Assembly (NCBI GenBank): GCA_937863685.1 | Contig: CALMGM010000006.1 | Span: 1-55,439 of the forward strand | DNA: 55,439 bases | Reading direction: 5' to 3' | DNA from: an uncultured bacterium | GTDB taxonomy: Bacteria; Edwardsbacteria; AC1; EtOH8 | Shown here: in pieces, positions 8,261-15,888 of the stretch | How the letters are laid out: every line of letters begins with the position of its first letter | Numbering within the stretch: the first letter of the stretch is position 1 | Notes under the pieces: model-generated | Told to the model about the DNA's origin: nothing | The model's database searches: none | The model's input: the letters and a program-made list of their open reading frames with translations, nothing else | Translations under genes and position numbers: made by a program

Positions 8261-9010
8261 ATGAGAAAGATATTTATTTTAACCTTATCCTTGGCCCTGC
8301 TGGGCGGCGCGGCCTCTGCCGTGCAGTTCGGCGAGATGGTGGATTACCCCACCGCCGGGACCCTGGCCCGGGCCACCTACTCCATCAACCTGAAGATGCA
8401 GCCGGTGGGCGGCCTGCTGTTGGGTTTCAACTTCGGGCTGTTCGACCGCCTGAACTTCGGTTTCGCTTACGGCGGAGACAACATCATAGGGTACGGCAAT
8501 CCCGAGTGGAATCCCCAGCCGGGATTTATGGCCAAGTACCGGATCTTCGACGAGAGTTATTACGGGCCGGGCATCGCCCTGGGCTTCAATAATCAGGGCA
8601 ACGGGCCCTATGCCAATAACAGATATCTGACCAAGTCCCCTGGCTTCTATGCCGTGGCCAGCAAGAACTACCGGTTTATGGGCACTCTGGCCTTTCACGG
8701 CGGAGCCAATTACAGCATAGAGGACCGCAACAACCCGGACAACTCCGTAAACTTCTTCGGGGGTCTGGAAAAATCGCTTAACCCGGAATTGTGGCTGGCC
8801 GCCGAGTTCGATATGGCGCTGAATGACAACTTAGAGGATCAGCAATACGGCGAGGGCTACGGCTATCTGAACCTGGGCCTGCGCTGGCTGTTCAACCAGA
8901 AACTGATGATGGAATTCGACCTGAGGAACATCCTGCGCAATGGGCCGGAGGGGCAGGAATCGGCCCGGGTGGGCCGGACGGTGAAGATCGCTTATTACGA
9001 CGCGTTTTAA
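8261..9010 (+). CDS. Predicted outer-membrane beta-barrel protein
   Basis: The 249-residue protein starts with a signal peptide (MRKIFILTLSLALLGGAASA) and continues as alternating aromatic and polar strands rich in Gly, Tyr and Asn ('GGLLLGFNFGLFDRLNFGFA'). It ends in a strand-like segment with C-terminal aromatic residue (YYDAF), as outer-membrane barrels do. I chose the ATG at 8261 rather than the in-frame ATG at 8243 because GGAG lies 7 bases before it and it begins the signal peptide. It has its own promoter (8207-8235) and terminator (9054-9082). Function is unknown. It resembles the YjbH/outer-membrane 'hypothetical barrel' type only in general character. Confidence 0.8.
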   Translation: MRKIFILTLSLALLGGAASAVQFGEMVDYPTAGTLARATYSINLKMQPVGGLLLGFNFGLFDRLNFGFAYGGDNIIGYGNPEWNPQPGFMAKYRIFDESYYGPGIALGFNNQGNGPYANNRYLTKSPGFYAVASKNYRFMGTLAFHGGANYSIEDRNNPDNSVNFFGGLEKSLNPELWLAAEFDMALNDNLEDQQYGEGYGYLNLGLRWLFNQKLMMEFDLRNILRNGPEGQESARVGRTVKIAYYDAF

Positions 9011-9053
9011 TCTGACCTCTCCCTAACCCCACTCCGCTGCGGAGGGGGATAAT

Positions 9054-9082
9054 AAAAAGCCCCGCATCTTGCGGGGCTTTTT
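9054..9082. terminator. Bidirectional intrinsic terminator
   Basis: AAAAAGCCCCGC and GCGGGGCTTTTT form a stem flanked by A and T tracts on both sides, so it can stop transcription from either strand. It lies between the convergent genes at 8261-9010 (plus) and 9093-9746 (minus). Confidence 0.9.
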
Positions 9083-9092
9083 ATTTAGGGAA

Positions 9093-9746
9093 TCATTTCT
9101 CCAGGGCGCTTTGCAGCAGGCGCTGTTCATATATCATATCCCTCCAACAATCCCCGTCCTTCTTGAACGGCCACCATAATATCTTCCGCTCTCTCCACCC
9201 GATATCAAAATCCATATCCAGGATATTGTGGCTCTTTTTGTTGGCCAGCATCCTGAGCAGTACCTCCACCATGCCTTGGGCATCAAGATGTCCGTAGTAG
9301 CAGAGGCTGTATTCCATGGGCCTCTTCACCTGTTCCTCGGTCAGCCTCTCATCCTGCTTCAAGCTCAACTCATAGCTCAGGTCGGCGGTGTAATTGATGA
9401 AATTGTTGACCTTAAAGGCTGCCACCAGCATCCGCCGGGGGATATCCGGGTCCTCCGGCCTGGCATCCTTCCTCCGGTACAGCACTTCGGTCCCCTCCTG
9501 CTGAAAAAGGCTCCGGGGCGGATGGGAGGATAGACGGGAGATCTTGGCATCATATGAAATCAGCCACAAAGGCAGAAGGATGTCCGGCTGAACCTCGGTC
9601 TTGATTATAGCCTGCTCCAGCTTGACGGCCGATTCCCCGGTGAACTCGGCGGCATTGCCGCAGTACTGGCAGGCCACCAGCACGGTGTTCCCGGTTATCT
9701 TAAGCTTGGCCCCGCAATGGGGGCATTTTAATGGGGTGAGTTTCAT
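9093..9746 (-). CDS. Zinc-ribbon protein of unknown function (cluster member 3)
   Basis: The 217-residue protein opens with a zinc ribbon, CPHCGAKL then CQYCGN (residues 8-30), followed by a soluble alpha/beta region with no motif I recognise and no membrane helix. It is the last of three consecutive minus-strand genes whose products all begin with a two-CxxC ribbon. The ribbon could bind nucleic acid or protein. The phrase 'PLWLISYDAKI' parallels 'YYPVWRVLGF' in the middle gene, so the three may share a domain (inference). The gap of 94 bp to the next gene upstream holds no clear terminator. Confidence 0.8.
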   Translation of the reverse strand: MKLTPLKCPHCGAKLKITGNTVLVACQYCGNAAEFTGESAVKLEQAIIKTEVQPDILLPLWLISYDAKISRLSSHPPRSLFQQEGTEVLYRRKDARPEDPDIPRRMLVAAFKVNNFINYTADLSYELSLKQDERLTEEQVKRPMEYSLCYYGHLDAQGMVEVLLRMLANKKSHNILDMDFDIGWRERKILWWPFKKDGDCWRDMIYEQRLLQSALEK

Positions 9747-9840
9747 GTTTAATGAATGATGTATGAACTTATCGATTTAACCCCTTCCCTTCGGCTGGCT
9801 CAGCACAAGCCCCAGAGAAAGGAGATAAGGCCTAGACAGG

Positions 9841-10833
9841 TTAGACCTTCCAGATAAGCCTGACGGCCTTCTCAGCCAAACGGTCCAGTATCAGGCGGTT
9901 AAGCAGGGCCCCGCCGGCCAGGAACCCCAGCAGGAAGAAAGGCGCCACAAATGACAGCCAACCCTGCGGGATGACATTCCCGGGGGCCAATATCATACCC
10001 AGAGCCAACCCCGCCGCCATGGCAGCGACCAAGTATTTGGTGGGAGGCACTATCCGGATCCTGCTGTACTGCTTGATATAAACCTGCGTCCCATTGACAC
10101 CGTCCAACAGACATTTGAACCTTCCCTTCTTGGTAAATCCCAGCACCCGCCACACCGGATAATAGATCAGCCTCCGGTTCTGCTTGAGCAGGGAGATGCG
10201 GCTGGTCAGCCCCTGGTAGTTTCCGTAGGGGTACAGCAGCTGTCCCTTGAAGGATTTCGTCGATTCGCCGATCATCTCCGGCTCGGCCACCGCGTCCGGC
10301 TCCAGCACCAGCCCCAGCTTGGACAGTTCGGCATCGTCCTCCGGAATCAGGTCCATCCGGGACGCGCCGTCACGGATATCACTGCCCCCCAGTTCATTCC
10401 ATTTGATGCCCAGCATCCGGTAATCCTTTTTGACCCACAGACTCTTTTTCACCACCTCCCCGCCGATCTTCTGTTTGATCTCCTTTTCATAAACGGTGTT
10501 GCCTTCGGCGTCGGAGACGGGTATCTTCAGGACCCTCTCCACGATCGGGCGCTGACCACCGATGAAGCCGAAAGCCTCGGCCTCCACATGCCACACCGGA
10601 ATGAACATCAACCGGGCGGCAATGGTCTCGAAGGAGAGCTCGGTGGCCTGGCCGGCCAGGGAAATGGCGGCATTGCGCCTGATCCCGGGCTCCACATAGT
10701 AACGATGAAAGCCCATCTGCGATCCCAGGGCCACCGAGGCCTGGCAGGAACGGCATTGGGCCAGGGGACTGCCGGATTCCGCCGCCAGGCCCGAGCCGCA
10801 TACCGGACAAAGCAACGCTGTTATTTTCTCCAT
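9841..10833 (-). CDS. Zinc-ribbon membrane protein of unknown function (cluster member 2)
   Basis: The 330-residue protein starts MEKITALLCPVCGSG, giving a ribbon with CPVC and CRSC (residues 9-29). A long soluble region follows (residues 30-265), and then two predicted membrane helices ('YLVAAMAAGLALGMILA' and 'FVAPFFLLGFLAGGALL') before a short basic tail. I use the ATG at 10833 because it begins the ribbon and overlaps the upstream stop by 13 bases with GGGAGG ahead of it, which indicates translational coupling. A longer frame to 10974 has no ribbon-like start. Function unknown. The soluble part contains tryptophan- and tyrosine-rich strands also seen in member 3. Confidence 0.8.
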   Translation of the reverse strand: MEKITALLCPVCGSGLAAESGSPLAQCRSCQASVALGSQMGFHRYYVEPGIRRNAAISLAGQATELSFETIAARLMFIPVWHVEAEAFGFIGGQRPIVERVLKIPVSDAEGNTVYEKEIKQKIGGEVVKKSLWVKKDYRMLGIKWNELGGSDIRDGASRMDLIPEDDAELSKLGLVLEPDAVAEPEMIGESTKSFKGQLLYPYGNYQGLTSRISLLKQNRRLIYYPVWRVLGFTKKGRFKCLLDGVNGTQVYIKQYSRIRIVPPTKYLVAAMAAGLALGMILAPGNVIPQGWLSFVAPFFLLGFLAGGALLNRLILDRLAEKAVRLIWKV

Positions 10834-11558
10834 CCCCAGCCCTCCCACAGCAGACTTATGGCTATCTCCAATACCACGAAACTCAGGCCCAGCACTATGG
10901 TCTTGGCCATCACCGGTCTTATCAGCATGCCTTCGATCAGAAAGATAAGGCCCGCCAGGGCCAGGCTTCCCCACCGAAGGGTCATTTTGACCCTCCGGTC
11001 GGGAAGATATCCGGCCAGGCTCCCGGTGGAGGCCTCGATGGCCGCGTTCCTCCGCTCTCCCCCATAGCTGAAGCTGGCGGTGTAGAACGGAACGTATATG
11101 ACGGCATCGCCCGGCTCCGCCACTTCATCCGGAACGTGGGGCAGGGCAAACCCGGCGGTATTCTCGCTGTCGAACCGGACATACTCGCCCGGAGGCAGTT
11201 TGACATCGCAAAGATAGGGCTGCTTTGGCTTTATTGCCGGCTGATAGCTGTGTCCGATAATGTCGCCGTTCTTTCTCTTTTCCCTTCTCAGCCATGGCAC
11301 CCAAAGGCTTTCACCGATGCCAAGGTCCGATGCTGTTCCCTGGTAGTTCTCCCACAGCCAGGCCGACAGTATCCGGTGGCATTCGGAACGCAGCAGCACC
11401 GGACGCAGCATCCAGCGGGTCTCCATGGCCCGGGGATCCAGATGCAGCCGCGACCCGCAGAAGGGGCAGTGGCCCAGACGGCGTTTGGGCGACAAACTGA
11501 TGTCGGCCCCGCATTGCGGGCACTGCACCTGGCCGTTATGTTCTTGACTTTTGTTCAT
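10821..11558 (-). CDS. Zinc-ribbon membrane protein of unknown function (cluster member 1)
   Basis: The 245-residue protein starts with a hydrophilic leader, then a ribbon with CPQCGADIS and CPFCGSRL, a soluble region, and two C-terminal membrane helices ('LALAGLIFLIEGMLI' and 'IVLGLSFVVLEIAISLL'). I prefer the ATG at 11558, which has GGAG just ahead. A TTG at 11579 is also in frame but would overlap the divergent rlmN start. Its 3' end overlaps member 2. The arrangement of ribbon, soluble domain and two helices matches member 2, so the pair probably arose by duplication and may form a membrane complex with member 3 (inference). Confidence 0.8.
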   Translation of the reverse strand: MNKSQEHNGQVQCPQCGADISLSPKRRLGHCPFCGSRLHLDPRAMETRWMLRPVLLRSECHRILSAWLWENYQGTASDLGIGESLWVPWLRREKRKNGDIIGHSYQPAIKPKQPYLCDVKLPPGEYVRFDSENTAGFALPHVPDEVAEPGDAVIYVPFYTASFSYGGERRNAAIEASTGSLAGYLPDRRVKMTLRWGSLALAGLIFLIEGMLIRPVMAKTIVLGLSFVVLEIAISLLWEGWGWRK

Positions 11559-11578
11559 GGCTCCATTATCATTGAACA

Positions 11579-12634
11579 ATGAAAAATATTTTTCTCCCCT
11601 CCCTCAAGGGACTGCATCTCCATGAAATGAAGGATATCTTGGCGCCTCTGGGGGCCAGAGCCTTTCATGCCCGGCAGATCATGGCCTGGTTCTACCAACG
11701 GGGCGTTTCGGATTTCTCCCGGATGACCGACCTCTCCAAGGGACTGCGCACCGCTCTGGGAAAAAATTTCCGGGCCGACGAACTGCTATTGATGACCGAA
11801 CGCCGGTCCCGGGACGGCAGCCGGAAGATCCTGCTGAAAACCGCCGACCGCCAGCTTATCGAAAGCGTGCTGATCCCCAGCCGGGAGCGGCTCACCGCCT
11901 GCCTCTCCACCCAGCTGGGCTGCAAACTGAACTGCGGTTTCTGCGCCACCGGAGCCATGGGTTTGGTCCGCAACCTGACCGCCGGGGAGATAGCCGACCA
12001 GTTGTTCCATCTGCAGAGCATGGCCGGATGGCAGAACCGCATCACCAACATCGTGTTCATGGGCATGGGCGAGCCGATGCTCAACTACGATGCCACGCTC
12101 TCGGCCGCCCGGCTGATAAATTCGCACCTGGGTTTCAACATCGGCGCCCGGCACATCACCATCTCCACTTCCGGAATAGTGCCCGGCATCCTGAGGCTGA
12201 TGGAGGAGCCGGAGCAGTTCAAGCTGGCCATATCACTGAGCGCTACTACCGATGCCGTCCGAAACAAGATCATGCCGGTGAATAAAAAATATCCTTTGAA
12301 AGAACTGCTGACCGCCGCCAGGGAGTTCAGCAACCGGAAAGGCAAACTGGTGTTCTTTGAATATATACTGCTGGCCGGGATTAACGACGGTTTGGATGAT
12401 GCCGACCGGCTGGCGAAGTTGCTGAAGAACATTCCCGGCAAAGTCAACCTGATACCCTACAACCCTGGGGAGAAGAATGGCCTTTTCAAACCTTCCCCGC
12501 CCCAGGCCCAGCATGCTTTTTTTGAAAGATTGCTCCAGCAGGGAGTGGCGGTGACCGTAAGAATGAGCAAAGGACAGGATATCAGCGCCGCCTGCGGGCA
12601 ATTGAGGGCGGCGGCAATATCAAAACAAACATGA
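11579..12634 (+). CDS. rlmN: 23S rRNA (adenine-2503-C2)/tRNA (adenine-37-C2) methyltransferase RlmN
   Basis: The 351-residue radical-SAM enzyme methylates C2 of A2503 in 23S rRNA. The cluster-binding cysteines are C115, C119 and C122 in CKLNCGFC. The catalytic Glu is in 'LIESVLIP' (E95), and the C-terminal methylene-carrier cysteine lies in 'AACGQL' (about C339). Another mark is 'VFMGMGEPMLNY'. The N-terminus fits RlmN ('GLHLHEMKDILAPLGARAFH'). No strong ribosome site precedes the ATG. It is divergent from the zinc-ribbon gene cluster with only about 20 bases between starts, so the promoters must overlap coding or start regions. A terminator follows at 12649. Confidence 0.97.
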   Translation: MKNIFLPSLKGLHLHEMKDILAPLGARAFHARQIMAWFYQRGVSDFSRMTDLSKGLRTALGKNFRADELLLMTERRSRDGSRKILLKTADRQLIESVLIPSRERLTACLSTQLGCKLNCGFCATGAMGLVRNLTAGEIADQLFHLQSMAGWQNRITNIVFMGMGEPMLNYDATLSAARLINSHLGFNIGARHITISTSGIVPGILRLMEEPEQFKLAISLSATTDAVRNKIMPVNKKYPLKELLTAAREFSNRKGKLVFFEYILLAGINDGLDDADRLAKLLKNIPGKVNLIPYNPGEKNGLFKPSPPQAQHAFFERLLQQGVAVTVRMSKGQDISAACGQLRAAAISKQT

Positions 12635-12648
12635 AGTGACGCTATCAC

Positions 12649-12684
12649 ATCAAAGACCCAGCCCTTACGGGCTGGGTCTTTGAT
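12649..12684. terminator. Bidirectional intrinsic terminator after rlmN
   Basis: A 16-bp perfect stem (12649-12664 with 12669-12684) contains AAAGACCCAGCCC and its complement, followed by a T-rich stretch. It separates rlmN (plus) from the convergent aminotransferase gene (minus). Confidence 0.9.
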
Positions 12685-12687
12685 ATT

Positions 12688-13803
12688 TTATTTGTAGAAC
12701 TTGGCGATGGCATCCACCACCTGGTCCTGCTGTTCCCGGGTGATCTCGGGGTATATCGGCAGGGAGAACACCTGGCTGGCGGCCTCTTCGGCCACCGGGA
12801 AGCTGCCTCTCTTGTGGCCCAAAAATTCAAAGGCCGGCTGCATATGCAGCGGTATGGGATAATGGACCGCGGTCGGCACCCCGTTCTGCCCCAGGAACTC
12901 CACCAGGGCATCCCGTTTAGCGGTCCTCAAGGTGTACTGGTGATAGATGGCCTCATTGTCTGGCCGCACCTGGGGGATATGGATGTCGCCGATCCCGGCA
13001 AACCGCTGGTTGTAATATCCGGCCTTCTCCTGCCGGGACCGGTTCCATTCTTCCAGGTGTTTCAGCTTGACCGAGAGCACCGCCGCCTGCAGGGCGTCCA
13101 GTCGGGAATTGACCCCCAGCTTGAGGTGGTGGTATTTCTTGTCCTGGCCGTGCTGGCGCAGCATCTTGACGACCTTCATCATCTCCTCGTCGTTGGTCAG
13201 CACCATGCCGCCGTCGCCGTAAGCGCCCAGGTTCTTGCTGGGAAAGAAGCTCAGACCGGCTATGTGGCCGATGCTGCCGGTCTGCTGGCCGTGGTATTTG
13301 GCTCCCAGGCTCTGGGCGCAGTCCTCGATAACCGCCAGCTTGTGCTTTTTGGCGATCTCCATGATTGCGGTCATATCGGCCGCCTGGCCGTAAAGGTGGA
13401 CCGGGATGATGGCCTTGGTCCGTGGGGTAATGGCCTTTTCCAGCCGAGCGGGATCAATGTTGAGGGTGTCGGGGCAGATGTCCACGAACACCGGCTTGGC
13501 CGGGATCCAGCAGATCACCTCGGCAGTGGCGATAAAAGTGAAGGGGGTGGTGATCACCTCGTCACCCTCGCTGACCCCGGCGGCTTTCAGCGCCAAATAC
13601 AGGGCGTCGGTCCCCGAATTCACCCCGATGCCGTATTTCACGCCCACGAACCCGGCCACCGATTTTTCGAACTCCTCCACGGTTTTACCCAGTATGAATC
13701 CCCCGGTGGAGACCACTCGGGAGATGGCCTCATCGACCTCCGGCTTGATGGTCTGGTACTGGGCCACCAGATCCAGCAGTTGCAGTTTTTTCTTCTCGTC
13801 CAT
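12688..13803 (-). CDS. DegT/DnrJ/EryC1/StrS-family sugar aminotransferase
   Basis: The 371-residue protein is a fold-type I PLP enzyme that transfers an amino group to a nucleotide-linked keto-sugar for surface glycan synthesis. K190 in 'SFFPSKNLGAYGDGG' is the PLP lysine, D161 in 'VIEDCAQSLGA' contacts the pyridine nitrogen, and 'GVNSGTDALYLALKA' binds the phosphate. The layout is like WbpE/FdtB enzymes, but the substrate cannot be decided. AAGGA precedes the ATG. No other nucleotide-sugar gene is next to it: it follows ptsI by 52 bases on the same strand, so it may be the end of the long lpt-rpoN-pts unit. Confidence 0.93.
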   Translation of the reverse strand: MDEKKKLQLLDLVAQYQTIKPEVDEAISRVVSTGGFILGKTVEEFEKSVAGFVGVKYGIGVNSGTDALYLALKAAGVSEGDEVITTPFTFIATAEVICWIPAKPVFVDICPDTLNIDPARLEKAITPRTKAIIPVHLYGQAADMTAIMEIAKKHKLAVIEDCAQSLGAKYHGQQTGSIGHIAGLSFFPSKNLGAYGDGGMVLTNDEEMMKVVKMLRQHGQDKKYHHLKLGVNSRLDALQAAVLSVKLKHLEEWNRSRQEKAGYYNQRFAGIGDIHIPQVRPDNEAIYHQYTLRTAKRDALVEFLGQNGVPTAVHYPIPLHMQPAFEFLGHKRGSFPVAEEAASQVFSLPIYPEITREQQDQVVDAIAKFYK

Positions 13804-13855
13804 TTTTCCTTCTGTTGTTATATTTTATGATTTAAGGTTGTCCGATCCATTGATA

Positions 13856-15619
13856 TCATGATCTTTCCAGGCTGCAGCTCAGGGCCAGATCCGGAAAGAT
13901 GTTTAGCACGAACTCCGAAAGTGCGGTTCTGGCCTCCAGCGCACTCCTGGCCTCCATGACCCTCCCAGCCACCTTCTGGCAGTCATCCAGCCTTAGTTTG
14001 AGGATCATCCGTTTGATCTCGGGAACCGAGACCGCGTTCATGCTGAACTCGTCCAGTCCCAGCCCCAGCAACAGGGGCACCGCCAGGGGATCGGCGCACA
14101 TCTCCCCGCACAGGCCCACCCATATGCCTGCCCGGTGCCCGGAGTCTATCACCTGCCTGATCAGTTTCAGAACCGCCGGGTTGAAGGGGTCGTACAGTTT
14201 GGCCACTTTTTCGTTGACCCGGTCCACCGCCAGGGTGTACTGGGTAAGATCGTTGGATCCGATGCTGAAGAAGTCCACCTCTTTGGCCAGAACATCGCTG
14301 GTCAGGGCCGCCGCCGGGGTCTCGATCATCACCCCCAGCTGGCAGCCGGGGTCATAGGCAATCTTCTTGTCGTCCAGTTCCCGGCGGATGGAATCCAGTA
14401 GGGACTTGGTCTGGGTTATCTCCTCCAGACAGCAGATCATGGGAAGCATGATCTTGACCGAGCCGAAGGCCGAGGCCCTCAGGATGGCCCTCAACTGGGC
14501 CCGGAAGATCTCCGGACGGTCCAGGCAGAATCTGATGGCCCGCCACCCCAGAAAAGGGTTGGCCTCGGGAGAAAAGCCGTGGCCGTTGATCTTGTCCCCG
14601 CCCAGGTCGAAGGTGCGGATTATCACCGGATCGGGGCTCAGCTTCTCGGCCGCCTGCTTGTAGATATTGAACTGCTGCTCCTCTCCCGGCATCTGGGAAG
14701 AGGTCAGGAAAAGGAACTCTGTCCGGAAAAGTCCGATGCCCTTGGCCCCATGGGACCTCACCGAGGGGATCTCCTCCGGCAGCTCGATGTTGGCCGACAG
14801 TTCTATCTGGCGGCCGTCCAGGGTCACCGGTTTGCTCTTTCTCAGCCGCTTCAGTTCCGAGAGATGCTTCTGGTATTCCTTCAATTCGTGCTGATATGAT
14901 TCCAGGGTCTGGGGAAGCGGGTCCAGAATGACCAGGCCCCTGGTGCCGTCCACAATGATCATGGCGCCGGGCCGGGGCTGCTGCAGGGCCCCCTTGATCC
15001 CGACCACCGCCGGGATCTCCAGGGAGCGGGCCACAATGGCGGTATGGGATGTCTTGCCGCCCACTTCGGTGATGAAGCCGGCGATGTTCCGGGCCGACAT
15101 CAGGGCGGTATCAGCTGCCGACAGGTCGTGGGACATCACCACCGAATTCCGGGGGAGTTTTTGCAGCACCGAGGGGTCGCCGGACTGGATGTGTTTTATC
15201 ACCCGCCAGGAGATGTCCCGGATGTCGGCCACCCGTTCCTTGAGGTACTGGTTGGAGGATGATTCAATGGTCTCGGCCACCTGGCCGATGGTCTCCTGGA
15301 AGGCCGAGGCGGCATCCTGTCCCTTGTCCCTGATCCTGTCGGCGGTGGCTTCGATCACCGTCTGGTCCTCCAGCATCATCAGCTGGGCGGTCCACAGTTC
15401 GGCCTCGTCCCTCCCCAGCCGCCCGGCGATCATGTCCCGCAGTTCGGCTATCTCCAGCCGGGCGTTGCTCAGGGCATTATGGAAACGGGCGATCTCCTGG
15501 TTGGTGTCGTCCACCGCCTGCCGCTTGATCACCGGCAGGTTTTTGCGGTAGACAAAGACCCGGCCGATCCCGAAACCCGGGGAGACCGGTATCCCGTATA
15601 ACCTGGTCTCATTGGCCAT
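13856..15619 (-). CDS. ptsI: Phosphoenolpyruvate-protein phosphotransferase (PTS enzyme I)
   Basis: The 587-residue protein takes phosphate from PEP and passes it to HPr. It has the N-terminal HPr-binding region, the phosphohistidine domain with H192 in 'GGKTSHTAIVARS', and the PEP-binding barrel with 'GSNDLTQYTLAVDR' and 'GLCGEMCADP'. Length is standard. The ATG at 15619 is preceded by GAGG at proper distance. A TTG two codons upstream is less likely. It starts two bases after the ptsH stop, as expected for a coupled ptsHI pair. No GAF domain is fused, so it is not the PtsP type. No PTS permease is in the window, which points to a regulatory role with HprK. Confidence 0.97.
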   Translation of the reverse strand: MANETRLYGIPVSPGFGIGRVFVYRKNLPVIKRQAVDDTNQEIARFHNALSNARLEIAELRDMIAGRLGRDEAELWTAQLMMLEDQTVIEATADRIRDKGQDAASAFQETIGQVAETIESSSNQYLKERVADIRDISWRVIKHIQSGDPSVLQKLPRNSVVMSHDLSAADTALMSARNIAGFITEVGGKTSHTAIVARSLEIPAVVGIKGALQQPRPGAMIIVDGTRGLVILDPLPQTLESYQHELKEYQKHLSELKRLRKSKPVTLDGRQIELSANIELPEEIPSVRSHGAKGIGLFRTEFLFLTSSQMPGEEQQFNIYKQAAEKLSPDPVIIRTFDLGGDKINGHGFSPEANPFLGWRAIRFCLDRPEIFRAQLRAILRASAFGSVKIMLPMICCLEEITQTKSLLDSIRRELDDKKIAYDPGCQLGVMIETPAAALTSDVLAKEVDFFSIGSNDLTQYTLAVDRVNEKVAKLYDPFNPAVLKLIRQVIDSGHRAGIWVGLCGEMCADPLAVPLLLGLGLDEFSMNAVSVPEIKRMILKLRLDDCQKVAGRVMEARSALEARTALSEFVLNIFPDLALSCSLERS

Positions 15620-15621
15620 GA

Positions 15622-15888
15622 TCAATCCTCATAGAATTTATCGGCTACCAGTTTGGCCAGGGCCTCCAGGGCCTCCTTCTCGTCAGGCCCGTCAGCCTTG
15701 ATGATCAGGCTGCTGCCGGGCTCGGCGGCCAGCATCATCACCCCCATGATGCTCTTGCCGTTGACCTCCAGATCATCCTTGCGGACCCAGATCTTGGACT
15801 GGAACTTGCTGGATGTTTTCACGAACAGGGCGGCCGGCCTGGCATGCATGCCCAGGCGGTTGACAATGGGTGCTTTTATCTCCTGCAT
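15622..15888 (-). CDS. ptsH: HPr phosphocarrier protein
   Basis: The 88-residue protein has the enzyme I-phosphorylated histidine H15 in 'GMHARPAA' and the regulatory serine S46 in 'NGKSIMGVMML', the residue that HprK phosphorylates. Both sites are therefore intact. The ATG at 15888 overlaps the stop of the upstream GH57 gene (TGATG), with AAAGGGG ahead. The neighbouring ptsI follows at once. Because S46 is kept and hprK is in the same run of genes, the protein is likely to act both as carrier and as a regulatory switch. Confidence 0.96.
   Translation of the reverse strand: MQEIKAPIVNRLGMHARPAALFVKTSSKFQSKIWVRKDDLEVNGKSIMGVMMLAAEPGSSLIIKADGPDEKEALEALAKLVADKFYED

Noticed and set aside
10834-10974. 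Upstream extension of zinc-ribbon member 2 to 10974
   Set aside because: The extra 47 residues overlap the previous gene, look like out-of-frame sequence, and precede the true ribbon start.
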